Below, in pieces: positions 56,148-63,796 of a stretch of DNA of 64,000 nt. The first letter of the stretch is position 1; each line of letters begins with the position of its first letter. The stretch spans positions 1-64,000 of the forward strand of contig NZ_FNUY01000011.1 of the NCBI RefSeq assembly GCF_900108245.1, read 5' to 3'. The notes under the pieces were generated by a model. That model searched no databases, had not been told where the DNA came from, and saw only the letters and a program-made list of their open reading frames with translations. The stretch comes from Allobosea lathyri. Its GTDB lineage: Bacteria > Pseudomonadota > Alphaproteobacteria > Rhizobiales > Beijerinckiaceae. A program made the position numbers and the translations under genes.

Positions 56148-57407
56148 TCAGAAGCGCTTCGCGGCGAAGGGTGTCAGATCGATCGCAGACTTCAGGCCAC
56201 CGACCAGATCGGCTGCGAGGCGACCGCTGCATGGTCCCGTCGCCAGTCCGACATGGCCGTGCCCGAAGGCGTAGACGATGTCTGGCGAGGCCGAGGACGG
56301 CGCGATCACAGGCAGCCCGTCCGGCGTCGAGGGCCGGTGCCCCATCCAGCGCGATATCTTCGTCTCGTCCGACACGGGACCCGATCCCGGATAGGTCGAG
56401 AGGGCTTGTCGCAGCAGGATGTCCGCGCGGCGCCAATCGGGCGGGGCATCCATGCTCGCCAGTTCGACCTGACCGGCGGCGCGCAGGCCGTGCCGGGTCA
56501 GGGTGTTTCCCATCTTGCCGTCGCTCGGCATGATCGGCGTTGTCGGCGCTGCAGCGGGGTCGGCAATGACGACGTGGTAACCGCGCTCGCTTTCGAGCGG
56601 CACGGCATCGCCGGCGAGCTTCGCGAGTGCCTTCGAGCGGATGCCGGCCGCGACGACGGCCCGGTCGCAATCGATCCGGCCCGCATCCGTGAGCACGCCG
56701 CTCAACCGGCCCTGGCTGACCGCGAAACCCGTCGCGCTGGCCTGCGTCAGCACTGCGCCCCTGCTCACTGCATGGTCGACAAGCGCGGCGACATAGCCGC
56801 CGGGATCGACGCAATGGCCGCCCTCCTGCACGAGCACGCCGAACGCATAGCGCGGCGCCAACGACGGCTCGCGGCGGGCCAATTCGGCAGCATCGAGTTC
56901 GAGCCAGCGCACGCCATTGTCGCGGCGCAGCCGCCAAGACAGCGCTTCGGCCTCGAAATCCGAACGATCCGGATAAGCGTAGAGTAGCCCCTCCCGCCGG
57001 ATGAGATCGGGCTGGCCGATCTCGGCCGCCAGCGCGACATGGCGCGCGGGCGCGTCATGCAGCAGCGAGGACAGGATGCGCGCCGTCCGCTCGACCTTCG
57101 CAACGGTTGCCCCAGCGAGCAGGAAGCGGATCAGCCAGGGCGCGAGGCGCGGCAGCATGCGCCAATGGATCGTCAGCGGGCTTCCGGGGTCGAGCAGATA
57201 GCCCGGCACCTTCTTCCACAATCCCGGCATCGACATCGGGATGATCGAGGCCGGGCTGAGCCAGGCGGCATTGCCAAAGCTTGCCGCCTGCGAACCACCC
57301 GGCGGGCCGGGATCGAGGATGGTGACGCGATGTCCGTCCTTCAGCAATTCCAGCGCGGTCGCGGCACCGACGATGCCCGCCCCGACGACCACCACATGCA
57401 GTGACAT
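56148..57407 (-). CDS. D-amino acid dehydrogenase-like FAD oxidoreductase (DadA family)
   Basis: 419 residues. N-terminal Rossmann FAD motif VVVVGAGIVGAATALELLKDG is followed by DAO-family features: SFGNAAWLSPASIIP, LLYAYPDRSDFE, VLVQEGGHCVDPGGYV, RAVVAAGIRSKAL and the C-terminal DGLPVIAPSSASPDIVYAFG. These enzymes deaminate D-amino acids oxidatively, passing electrons to a quinone. It is the last gene of a seven-gene operon, next to an enolase-superfamily protein that could supply D-configured substrate. It is followed by a strong hairpin. Confidence 0.87.
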   Translation of the reverse strand: MSLHVVVVGAGIVGAATALELLKDGHRVTILDPGPPGGSQAASFGNAAWLSPASIIPMSMPGLWKKVPGYLLDPGSPLTIHWRMLPRLAPWLIRFLLAGATVAKVERTARILSSLLHDAPARHVALAAEIGQPDLIRREGLLYAYPDRSDFEAEALSWRLRRDNGVRWLELDAAELARREPSLAPRYAFGVLVQEGGHCVDPGGYVAALVDHAVSRGAVLTQASATGFAVSQGRLSGVLTDAGRIDCDRAVVAAGIRSKALAKLAGDAVPLESERGYHVVIADPAAAPTTPIMPSDGKMGNTLTRHGLRAAGQVELASMDAPPDWRRADILLRQALSTYPGSGPVSDETKISRWMGHRPSTPDGLPVIAPSSASPDIVYAFGHGHVGLATGPCSGRLAADLVGGLKSAIDLTPFAAKRF

Positions 57408-57440
57408 CGACGATATTTCTTTCTGCTCGGGGCTGCGCGA

Positions 57441-58598
57441 TCAGCGCTCCGCCAGCACGCGCGCATTGGCCCGCACGGACTGCTCGGTGACGCGGATGCC
57501 GAGGCCCGGCCCCTCGGGCACCACGACATGGCCGTTGCGGTTGGCGACGCGCTCCTCCAGCACATCCTCGGTCAGGACGTGATGGGGCATGTAGAACTCG
57601 CAGCCCAGCGAAATGCCTGGCGTCGCGGCGATCAGCTGTGTCCCGGCGGCAAGGCCGATGCCGCCCTCCCACAGCGTCCCGCCATAGCCGGGCAGGCCTG
57701 CCGTGTCGGCGATGGCCATGATGCCCTGCGCCTTCAGCAGGCCACCGGCCTTCATCAGCTTGACCGAGATCGCATTGGCCGCCTTCAGGCGGATGATCTC
57801 CACGAGATCGCGGGCGTCGAAACAGCTTTCATCGGCCAGGATGGGCGTATCGAGCGCCGCGACGAAGGAAGCCATCGCATCGAGATTGTGCCGGGGAACC
57901 GGCTGCTCGATGAAGGTCGGCGCGAACTGGTCGACATCGCGCAGAATCTTGATGGCGCCGAAGGGTTCGAGCGCCTGATTGTAGTCGAGCCTGAGATCGA
58001 TCGTATCGCCGAATTCGGAGCGCATCGCCTCCAAATGGGCGAGATCCTCCTTATGCGGCTTCACGCCGGTCTTGACCTTGTAGATCACGTTGCCGGCCGG
58101 GACCATGGCGCGCATCCGGTCGAGATCGGCGGCGAAATCGGGATCGGCGATCGAGAAGGAGAGCGGGATCGTATCGCGGACGCGGCCGCCGAGCAGGTCG
58201 GCGACCGAGAGGTTCGCGGCCTTTCCGACAATGTCGAGCAGCGCCATCTCGATGGCGACCTTGGCCTCGGCATGGCCGACCAGCGCGCGGTCGAGCAGGG
58301 CCATGGTTTCGCGGATGCGCTTGACCGGACGCCCCATCAGGACGGGCCGCAGATAGACGTCGATCGCGGCGAGCGCTCCCTCCGCAGTGCCGGTGAAGAC
58401 CTCCCAGGGCGCGGCTTCGCCCCAGCCGACCACGCCGTCGCTGGCTGTAAGCTCGACGAGAACGCGCTTGACGGTGCCCTTGACGTTGCCGACGCCCTGC
58501 AGCCGCGCCATCTTGATCGGGCTCTCGATGAAGAAGAGCCTGATCCGCTCGACGACTGCCTGGTTCATGACGGCTTGGTTCATGACCACCTGGCTCAT
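57441..58598 (-). CDS. Enolase-superfamily protein of the muconate-lactonizing-enzyme subgroup (racemase/epimerase candidate)
   Basis: 385 residues. The MLE-subgroup active site is complete: KVK (Lys174, Lys176), Asp205 in LDYNQ, Glu231 in FIEQP, Asp256 in LADES, and Lys280 in KLMKAGG. Lysines on both sides of the barrel allow 1,1-proton transfer, as in dipeptide, N-succinylamino-acid or betaine epimerases; cycloisomerase is an alternative. The N terminus is a threefold MSQVV/MNQAV/MNQAV repeat from a 15-bp tandem array, so starts at 58583 or 58568 are possible, but GGAGG supports 58598. It overlaps the SDR gene by 4 bases. Confidence 0.85.
   Translation of the reverse strand: MSQVVMNQAVMNQAVVERIRLFFIESPIKMARLQGVGNVKGTVKRVLVELTASDGVVGWGEAAPWEVFTGTAEGALAAIDVYLRPVLMGRPVKRIRETMALLDRALVGHAEAKVAIEMALLDIVGKAANLSVADLLGGRVRDTIPLSFSIADPDFAADLDRMRAMVPAGNVIYKVKTGVKPHKEDLAHLEAMRSEFGDTIDLRLDYNQALEPFGAIKILRDVDQFAPTFIEQPVPRHNLDAMASFVAALDTPILADESCFDARDLVEIIRLKAANAISVKLMKAGGLLKAQGIMAIADTAGLPGYGGTLWEGGIGLAAGTQLIAATPGISLGCEFYMPHHVLTEDVLEERVANRNGHVVVPEGPGLGIRVTEQSVRANARVLAER
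58554..58598. repeat. 15-bp tandem repeat (3 imperfect copies) at the start of the enolase-superfamily gene
   Basis: GACTGCCTGGTTCAT, GACGGCTTGGTTCAT and GACCACCTGGCTCAT are consecutive. On the coding strand each begins with ATG, giving three in-frame start codons 15 bases apart. Confidence 0.85.
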
Positions 58599-59350
58599 AG
58601 GAGCCCTCCATTGACGTGCCAGATCTGGCCTGTGACGTAGGATGCCGCCGGCGAAGCCAGGAAGGCGATGACCGCGGCAACCTCGTCGGGCAGGCCACGC
58701 CGCCCGAGCGGGATGATTGCCTCCGTGCGGGCGATCGCCTCGGGCGCGAGCTTGCTGCCCCTGCCCTCATCCTTGCGGATCAGGCCGGGCGCGACCGCGT
58801 TGACGGTGATGCCATCGACTGCGAGCTCGCGTGACATCAGCCTGACAAGCGCCTCCAGCGCGGCGCGGCTGGCGCCGGTCGCCGCGAAGGGATCGAGATC
58901 AGAGCGGAAGGCATGGGCGGTGAAGGAGGATATCGCGACGATGCGCGCATCCTGCCCCGCCTTCAGCCAGGGACGCGCCGCCTGGACGAGGCTGGTGAAG
59001 GCGATGACGGATTCATCCAGCACCCGGCGAAAATCGGCTGTCGACAGCGCCATCGCGCCGCCGCGATAGGCAGCGCCGGCCACCGGAATCAGCGCGTCGA
59101 GACGACCGAACGCCTCGGTTGCAAGAGCCACGCAGCGCGCCGCCAGCCCCTCCTCCGCGAGATCGCCAAGACAGGTCGCGACCTCCGCGCCCTGCGCCCT
59201 CGCATAGGCCGCGACCTCGTCGAGCCCCGCCTGATTGGCGCGGGTATGCAGCATGAGGCCGATGCCAGGCGCAGCAAGATGCCGAGCCGTGGCGCGGCCG
59301 ATTCCGCTGGCCGCACCGGTGACCAGATAGACGCGATGCAAGCTGGCCAT
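58595..59350 (-). CDS. Short-chain dehydrogenase/reductase (SDR)
   Basis: 251 residues, classical SDR. The cofactor motif is VTGAASGIGRATARHLA near residues 11-27. The expected YxxxK is changed: the region after IVAISSFTAHAF reads FAATGASRAALEALVRL, with the usual Tyr replaced (TGASRAA). NGI-type VDGITVNAVAPGLIRKDEG and the C terminus YVTGQIWHVNGGLL are normal. It reduces or oxidises a hydroxyl/keto group in the pathway, if the altered active site is functional. It overlaps the ATPase gene by 1 base and the enolase-superfamily gene by 4. Confidence 0.87.
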   Translation of the reverse strand: MASLHRVYLVTGAASGIGRATARHLAAPGIGLMLHTRANQAGLDEVAAYARAQGAEVATCLGDLAEEGLAARCVALATEAFGRLDALIPVAGAAYRGGAMALSTADFRRVLDESVIAFTSLVQAARPWLKAGQDARIVAISSFTAHAFRSDLDPFAATGASRAALEALVRLMSRELAVDGITVNAVAPGLIRKDEGRGSKLAPEAIARTEAIIPLGRRGLPDEVAAVIAFLASPAASYVTGQIWHVNGGLL

Positions 59351-60147
59351 CAGAGCGCCGTTTCGGCCGGAGGCGTCGCCGCCCCGCCCCTGTGGAAGTG
59401 GCTGAGGAAGGCTTGCGTCGCCGCCTCGCGCGGTGCGTCTATCACCTGACGGGCGGGGCCTTCCTCGATGACAAGACCGTCGCGCATGAAGATGACGCGG
59501 TCGGCGACCTCGCGAGCGAAGGCGATCTCATGGGTGACGATCACCATCGTCATCCCCTCCGAGGCGAGCTTCTGCATGACGCTCAGCACCTCGCCGACGA
59601 GCTCCGGGTCGAGCGCCGAGGTCGCCTCGTCGAACAGCATGACGTCGGGCTCCATGGCAAGCGCGCGGGCAATCGCGACGCGCTGCTTCTGGCCGCCCGA
59701 GAGCCGGCTTGGGTATTCGTCGACCTTGTCGGAGAGGCCGACCTTCGCCAGCAGCGTCAAAGCGAGCTCGCGCGCCTCGCGCTTGGACTTTCCGCGGACC
59801 GTGACCGGCCCCTCCATGACGTTGCCGAGCGCCGTCATATGCGGGAACAGGTTGAAGTGCTGGAAGACCATGCCGGTATTGGCGCGGAAGCGGGCAAGCT
59901 CGCGCGTGCCCGGCAGCTTCGCGCCGGTGCCGAAGACGAAACTGTCGCCTCCCACCCGCACGCTCCCGCCATTGGGCGTGACGAGCAGGTTGATGCAACG
60001 CAGCAGGGTCGACTTGCCGGAGCCGGACGGGCCGATCAGCGCGACGACGCTGCCCTGCTCGACCGTCAGATTGATGTCCTTGAGGACCACGAGCTGTCCG
60101 AACTGCTTGCGCAGCGCGGCGATCTCGATTTTGGGTTGCGGGTTCAT
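59350..60147 (-). CDS. Polar amino acid ABC transporter ATP-binding protein (GlnQ-like)
   Basis: About 265 residues from ATG 60147 (MNPQPKIEIAAL); an ATG at 60159 overlaps the permease further. Walker A GPSGSGKSTLLRC, Q loop GMVFQHFNLFPHM, signature RLSGGQKQRVAIARAL, Walker B VMLFDEATSALDPE and switch VTHEIAFAREVADR identify the PAAT amino-acid importer ATPase group. It works with the permease encoded just upstream and the binding protein at 61066-61920. Stop and next start overlap by one base. Confidence 0.9.
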   Translation of the reverse strand: MNPQPKIEIAALRKQFGQLVVLKDINLTVEQGSVVALIGPSGSGKSTLLRCINLLVTPNGGSVRVGGDSFVFGTGAKLPGTRELARFRANTGMVFQHFNLFPHMTALGNVMEGPVTVRGKSKREARELALTLLAKVGLSDKVDEYPSRLSGGQKQRVAIARALAMEPDVMLFDEATSALDPELVGEVLSVMQKLASEGMTMVIVTHEIAFAREVADRVIFMRDGLVIEEGPARQVIDAPREAATQAFLSHFHRGGAATPPAETAL

Positions 60148-60155
60148 CGCCGGCC

Positions 60156-60818
60156 TCAATCGCTGGTGGACAGCTTCTTCTCGCCCTGCCGCACGATGAT
60201 GGTCAGCGGGAAGAGAAGCACGAAATAGGCGACCGCCACGGCCGAATAGACCTCGAGCGGGCGATAGCTGTCATGGGCGGCGATCTGCCCCTGATAGAGC
60301 AGATCGGGCACCGCCAGCACCGAGACCAGCGAAGTGTTCTTGAACTGGATGATCGACTGGTTCATCAGCGGCGGGATCATGCGCTTCAGCGCCTGCGGCA
60401 GGATGATGCGCCGCATCGTCTGGAACGGCGTCATGCCGAGCGCTGCGCCGGCTTCCGTCTGGCCGGGGTCGATCGAGACGATGCCGCCCCGGATGATCTC
60501 GGCATAAAACGAGCCGCCATAGAGCGACAGGGCCAGCATGGAGGCCGTGATCGCGGATATTTCGATGCCGCTCAGGATCGGCAGCGCATAGTAGAACCAG
60601 ACCAGCTGCACCAGTACGGGCGTGCAGCGGAAAACCTCGACATAGGCCAGAGAGAGCCAGCGCAGCGGGGCGAAGCTCGACAGCTTGGCGAGCGCGCCGG
60701 CAAGGCCGACGACAAGACCGAGCGCGACGATGGCGACGGTGAAGCCGACCGTGACCCCAAGTCCGTTCAGGAACAGCCAGCGATAGCTCCAGAGGAAAGC
60801 GAAATCCCATTGATACAT
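60156..60818 (-). CDS. Polar amino acid ABC transporter permease (HisM/GlnP family)
   Basis: 220 residues with about five membrane segments. Landmarks are GLGVTVGFTVAIVALGLVVG, YVEVFRCTPVLVQLVWFYYA, YGGSFYAEIIRGGIVSIDPG and the coupling loop GMTPFQTMRRIILPQALKRM. A single permease of this type usually acts as a homodimer. It lies between the ATPase and binding-protein genes; a family A repeat separates it from the latter. Confidence 0.92.
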   Translation of the reverse strand: MYQWDFAFLWSYRWLFLNGLGVTVGFTVAIVALGLVVGLAGALAKLSSFAPLRWLSLAYVEVFRCTPVLVQLVWFYYALPILSGIEISAITASMLALSLYGGSFYAEIIRGGIVSIDPGQTEAGAALGMTPFQTMRRIILPQALKRMIPPLMNQSIIQFKNTSLVSVLAVPDLLYQGQIAAHDSYRPLEVYSAVAVAYFVLLFPLTIIVRQGEKKLSTSD

Positions 60819-60897
60819 GAGGCGAGGTCCACGAAATGCCCGAAGGCTACGCCACGACGACCCGACGGCGCGTCATCGGCTTTGCGGGGAACCACAC

Positions 60898-61001
60898 CGT
60901 CATCCCGGACGCAGCGAAGCGGAGATCCGGGATCCATCGTAGAGCCAAACTCGTCAAAGTGTCGGCCCTCCGATGGATCCCGAGTCAAGCCCGGGATGAC
61001 G
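60898..61001. repeat. Palindromic intergenic repeat, family A, copy 8
   Basis: Arms CGTCATCCCGGACGCAGCG...GGGATCCATCGTA and CCGATGGATCCCG...CCCGGGATGACG. It lies inside the amino-acid operon between binding protein and permease. Confidence 0.87.
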
Positions 61002-61065
61002 AAGCGGCTTGCCGGGGAACGTCAGCCGGCGCCGTCAGCGTCTGCCGATGGCGCCGGCGCGAACC

Positions 61066-61920
61066 TCAGAGCTGGACGCCGGCCGGCATGTCGGCCTCGG
61101 TCACGCCGACCGATTCCATGTTCTTGATGATGACGCTGCGGATCAGTCCCAGTCCACGGTTGAACTCGAGCCAGGTGTTGACGTAGTCGCGCCAGGTCTT
61201 GTCGGCCTCGCGGCGGAAGCCGGCATTGGAGGTGGTGGCGAAGACCGGGGTGGGAACGACGAGCTCGCCGAGCGCGGGGTTCTTCTTCAGCATCGTCAGC
61301 GACAGCATCATCACGATGCACTGCGCGTCGGCGCGGCCGGTCATCACCGCCGTGGCGGCCTCGTCGACGGCCTTGAAGCGCAGGATCTGCGCCTTCGGGC
61401 ACAGGCGCGTCGCGACCTGATCCTGCGAGGAGCCGGCATCGACGGTGATCTTGACGTCGGGGTTGTTGAAGTCGTCCCAGGTCTTCTTGCCCAGGCCCTT
61501 CTTGGTGATCATCGTGAAGGCATTGTTGAAGACCGGCACCGAGAAATCGATCACCAGAGCGCGCTTGGGCGTCGGGTTCAGGCCGAAGAAGATGTCGGTC
61601 TTGCCCGATTGCAGGTCGAGCACGGAATTGCCCCAGGTCGTCTCGGTGATCTCGAGCTCGACCTCGAGTTCGTCGGCCAGCGCCTTCGACAGGTCGATGT
61701 AGAAACCGCCCCACTTACCGGTGGCGATATCCTTGTTGTAATAGGGCGCGGCGCCCGCGACCGCACCGATCCGCAGCTTCTTGGTGCGGCGGATGCGGTC
61801 GAAGGTGGTCTCAGTCCCCGGCGCGGCGGTCTGGGCCTGTGCGGACGAGACGAAGCCTGAAGCAGCAAGCCCGGCAGCGGTGGCGCCGATGGCGGTGGCA
61901 ATGTTTCTGCGCGATATCAT
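61066..61920 (-). CDS. Polar amino acid ABC transporter substrate-binding protein
   Basis: 284 residues with GAGGGG upstream of the ATG. A signal peptide (MISRRNIATAIGATAAGLAA, Tat-like, cleavage after SSAQA) leads to the SBP_bac_3 domain: TKKLRIGAVAGAAPYYNKDI, GGFYIDLSKALADEL and TWGNSVLDLQSGKTDIFFG. Later FSVPVFNNAFTMI and an AQCIVMMLS hinge region are seen. The family binds polar amino acids or related zwitterions; the ligand pocket cannot be read here. It is followed in the operon by the permease and ATPase, and preceded by the saccharopine-dehydrogenase-like gene. Confidence 0.9.
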   Translation of the reverse strand: MISRRNIATAIGATAAGLAASGFVSSAQAQTAAPGTETTFDRIRRTKKLRIGAVAGAAPYYNKDIATGKWGGFYIDLSKALADELEVELEITETTWGNSVLDLQSGKTDIFFGLNPTPKRALVIDFSVPVFNNAFTMITKKGLGKKTWDDFNNPDVKITVDAGSSQDQVATRLCPKAQILRFKAVDEAATAVMTGRADAQCIVMMLSLTMLKKNPALGELVVPTPVFATTSNAGFRREADKTWRDYVNTWLEFNRGLGLIRSVIIKNMESVGVTEADMPAGVQL

Positions 61921-62002
61921 GGTAATCCCCTCTATCGGTGCTTCGTCATTTTTTATGGCGTGAAACGCCGCGCCTGCCTTCTCGATTGGAAGCCCTTAGC
62001 AA

Positions 62003-63133
62003 TCAAGCGGCATTTCGAGTGTCCTGGAGATAAACGGCCTGGGCCGCATCGGCGCCGCGGCTTTCCTTGGTCAGGCGCGAGCCTGCCTTGGTGGCGAGGA
62101 AATCGGCAAGCGCGGCATCTTCCTGACGCACGAAGCCCTTGGCGGGCAGCTTGCCGGCAAGGAACAGCTCGACCATGGCGACGCAGCCGGCAGCCGTCGT
62201 CAGCTGGATGGCGCCCAGCGCCTCGTTGCCGTCATAGCGCAGCACGATGCTGTCCTCCTCAAGACGGCCTGCCTTCTCGCCGATGCCGGTGACGAAGATG
62301 ATGACCACGTCCTTGTGGGTGAAGGGGGCCGAGCGGCTGAGAATGCGCCGCATGGTCTCCTTGTCGTCTGCAAGTTCGAGGCCGCGCAGCAGGAGCTTCA
62401 TGATCTCGGCATGGCCGGGATAGCGCAAGGTCTTGTAGCTCATGTCCCGCACCTTCCCCGCCAGGGTCTCGGTCAGGGTCCCAAGGCCGCCCGAGGTGTT
62501 GAACGCCTCATAGGCGACACCGTCGATCATGACGCTCTCGATGCCTTCGAGCGCCGGCACCAGAATGGGCTGGCCGTCGAAGACGATCTCGCAAGGATTG
62601 CAGTATTCGTTGATCAGGCCGTCGACCGACCAGGTGACATTGTAGCGCAAGGCGTTGGTCGGGTAGAGCGGCAATGCACCGACCCGCATCTTGATCGTCT
62701 TCACCGTATCGAAGCGTGCCGCCATGTCGGCGCCCAAAATGCAGATGAAGCCCGGCGCCAGGCCGCATTGCGGCACCAGCGCCACATTGGCGGCGGCACC
62801 GATCTGCTTGATGTAGGCGGTCGTCGCGACATCCTCGGTCAGATCGAAATAATGCGTGCCGGTTTCAACCGCGATGCGCGCGATGCCCTTGTTGAGGAAG
62901 TAGGGGCAGGCGCTGACGACGATGTCGCGGTCCGCGAGGAAGACGCGCAGCCGGTCGAGATCGGAGGCATCGACGATCTCGGTTTCGAAGTGGCGCCCGG
63001 CAGCGAGGGCCAGCTGCGCCTGCGAGGCGTCGGCCAGGGTAACGTGATGCCCCTGATCGGCCAGCATTCCGGCGATGATCGCCCCGATCTGGCCGGCGCC
63101 GAGGACGGCGATACGCTTGTGTTCGATGGTCAT
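62003..63133 (-). CDS. Saccharopine dehydrogenase-like NAD(P)-dependent protein (lysine 6-dehydrogenase / LOR-SDH type)
   Basis: 376 residues with AGGAGT eight bases upstream of the ATG. N-terminal Rossmann motif IAVLGAGQIGAIIAGMLADQ is followed by DIVVSACPYFLNKGIARIAV, HYFDLTEDVATTAYI, the VPQCGLAPGFICILGADMA motif and a C-terminal catalytic domain (YNVTWSVDGLINEYCNPCEI, TSGGLGTLTETLAGK). The size and these motifs fit the lysine 6-dehydrogenase branch, which oxidises the epsilon-amino group of lysine. The substrate here may be another diamino acid or derivative. It is the first gene of the operon that ends with the DadA-like protein. Confidence 0.83.
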   Translation of the reverse strand: MTIEHKRIAVLGAGQIGAIIAGMLADQGHHVTLADASQAQLALAAGRHFETEIVDASDLDRLRVFLADRDIVVSACPYFLNKGIARIAVETGTHYFDLTEDVATTAYIKQIGAAANVALVPQCGLAPGFICILGADMAARFDTVKTIKMRVGALPLYPTNALRYNVTWSVDGLINEYCNPCEIVFDGQPILVPALEGIESVMIDGVAYEAFNTSGGLGTLTETLAGKVRDMSYKTLRYPGHAEIMKLLLRGLELADDKETMRRILSRSAPFTHKDVVIIFVTGIGEKAGRLEEDSIVLRYDGNEALGAIQLTTAAGCVAMVELFLAGKLPAKGFVRQEDAALADFLATKAGSRLTKESRGADAAQAVYLQDTRNAA

Positions 63134-63796
63134 TGCAGTACTCCTGGACCGTAGATTGTGAAGGCGTCACGCGGCGGCGGCATGCGATTGCCCCGCCCGA
63201 TGGCGTTGAGGGGCGAGGCTCCAGCCGAAGCTGCCGGCGCGGAAAGGAGCGGCCGCCGTATCGCGACCCTGCGAAGGCCGTGGCCGGCGGATCTCGGGCC
63301 GGCAATCTGGCGAAGGCGGGGAGGTTTGGCGAAGGCGGTTAGATCAGGCGCACCCGGTGCGGCGCAAAGCCTATGGCGGCAAGCGCGGGACCGATGTCCC
63401 GGCGGGCGCCCCTGAGGACGACAAGCGGCGTCGTTGCGCTCCGATCTGAAGGTAAATGGCGCTTTGCGTAGGTCCTCGCGGCAATTGCCCAGACAGGGGT
63501 CGGGCGTCGTGCTCTGCGGCGACCGGCCAGCCACCTGGCCAATGCAAGGACGCGCGGGTTTGCGCAGCATGGCGACAGCACGCCGTCTCTCGCTGCACTC
63601 GATCATCCCGGCGGCTCCCTGGTTCCTTTCTGTTATCCCGGAGCATAAGCGCGACATAAATATTCATATCGCCGGCCATAAGCGGTGTATTAGTGCTTTT
63701 GGTAGGTTAACGCGTAATTTCGAAGTAAAACTGACAAATATGCATAGAAATCCGGCGCGGTGCCTATCTCCGAAGGCGGCTTTGCGCGATTCCTGC
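63134..63796. other. 660-bp stretch upstream of the amino-acid operon, no supportable gene
   Basis: The part 63134-63640 is GC-rich, with only arginine/proline-rich open frames and no good ribosome site. A minus-strand frame ending at 63339 has a short plausible stretch (TTPLVVLRGARRDIGPALA) that could be a gene remnant. The part 63650-63760 is AT-rich and may hold promoters or Lrp-type binding sites. The length is unusual for this gene-dense window. Confidence 0.4.

Noticed and set aside
63130..63657. 175-codon minus-strand frame downstream of the Lrp gene
   Set aside because: Arginine/proline/serine-rich, no ribosome site and no motif; kept only as part of a non-coding region.
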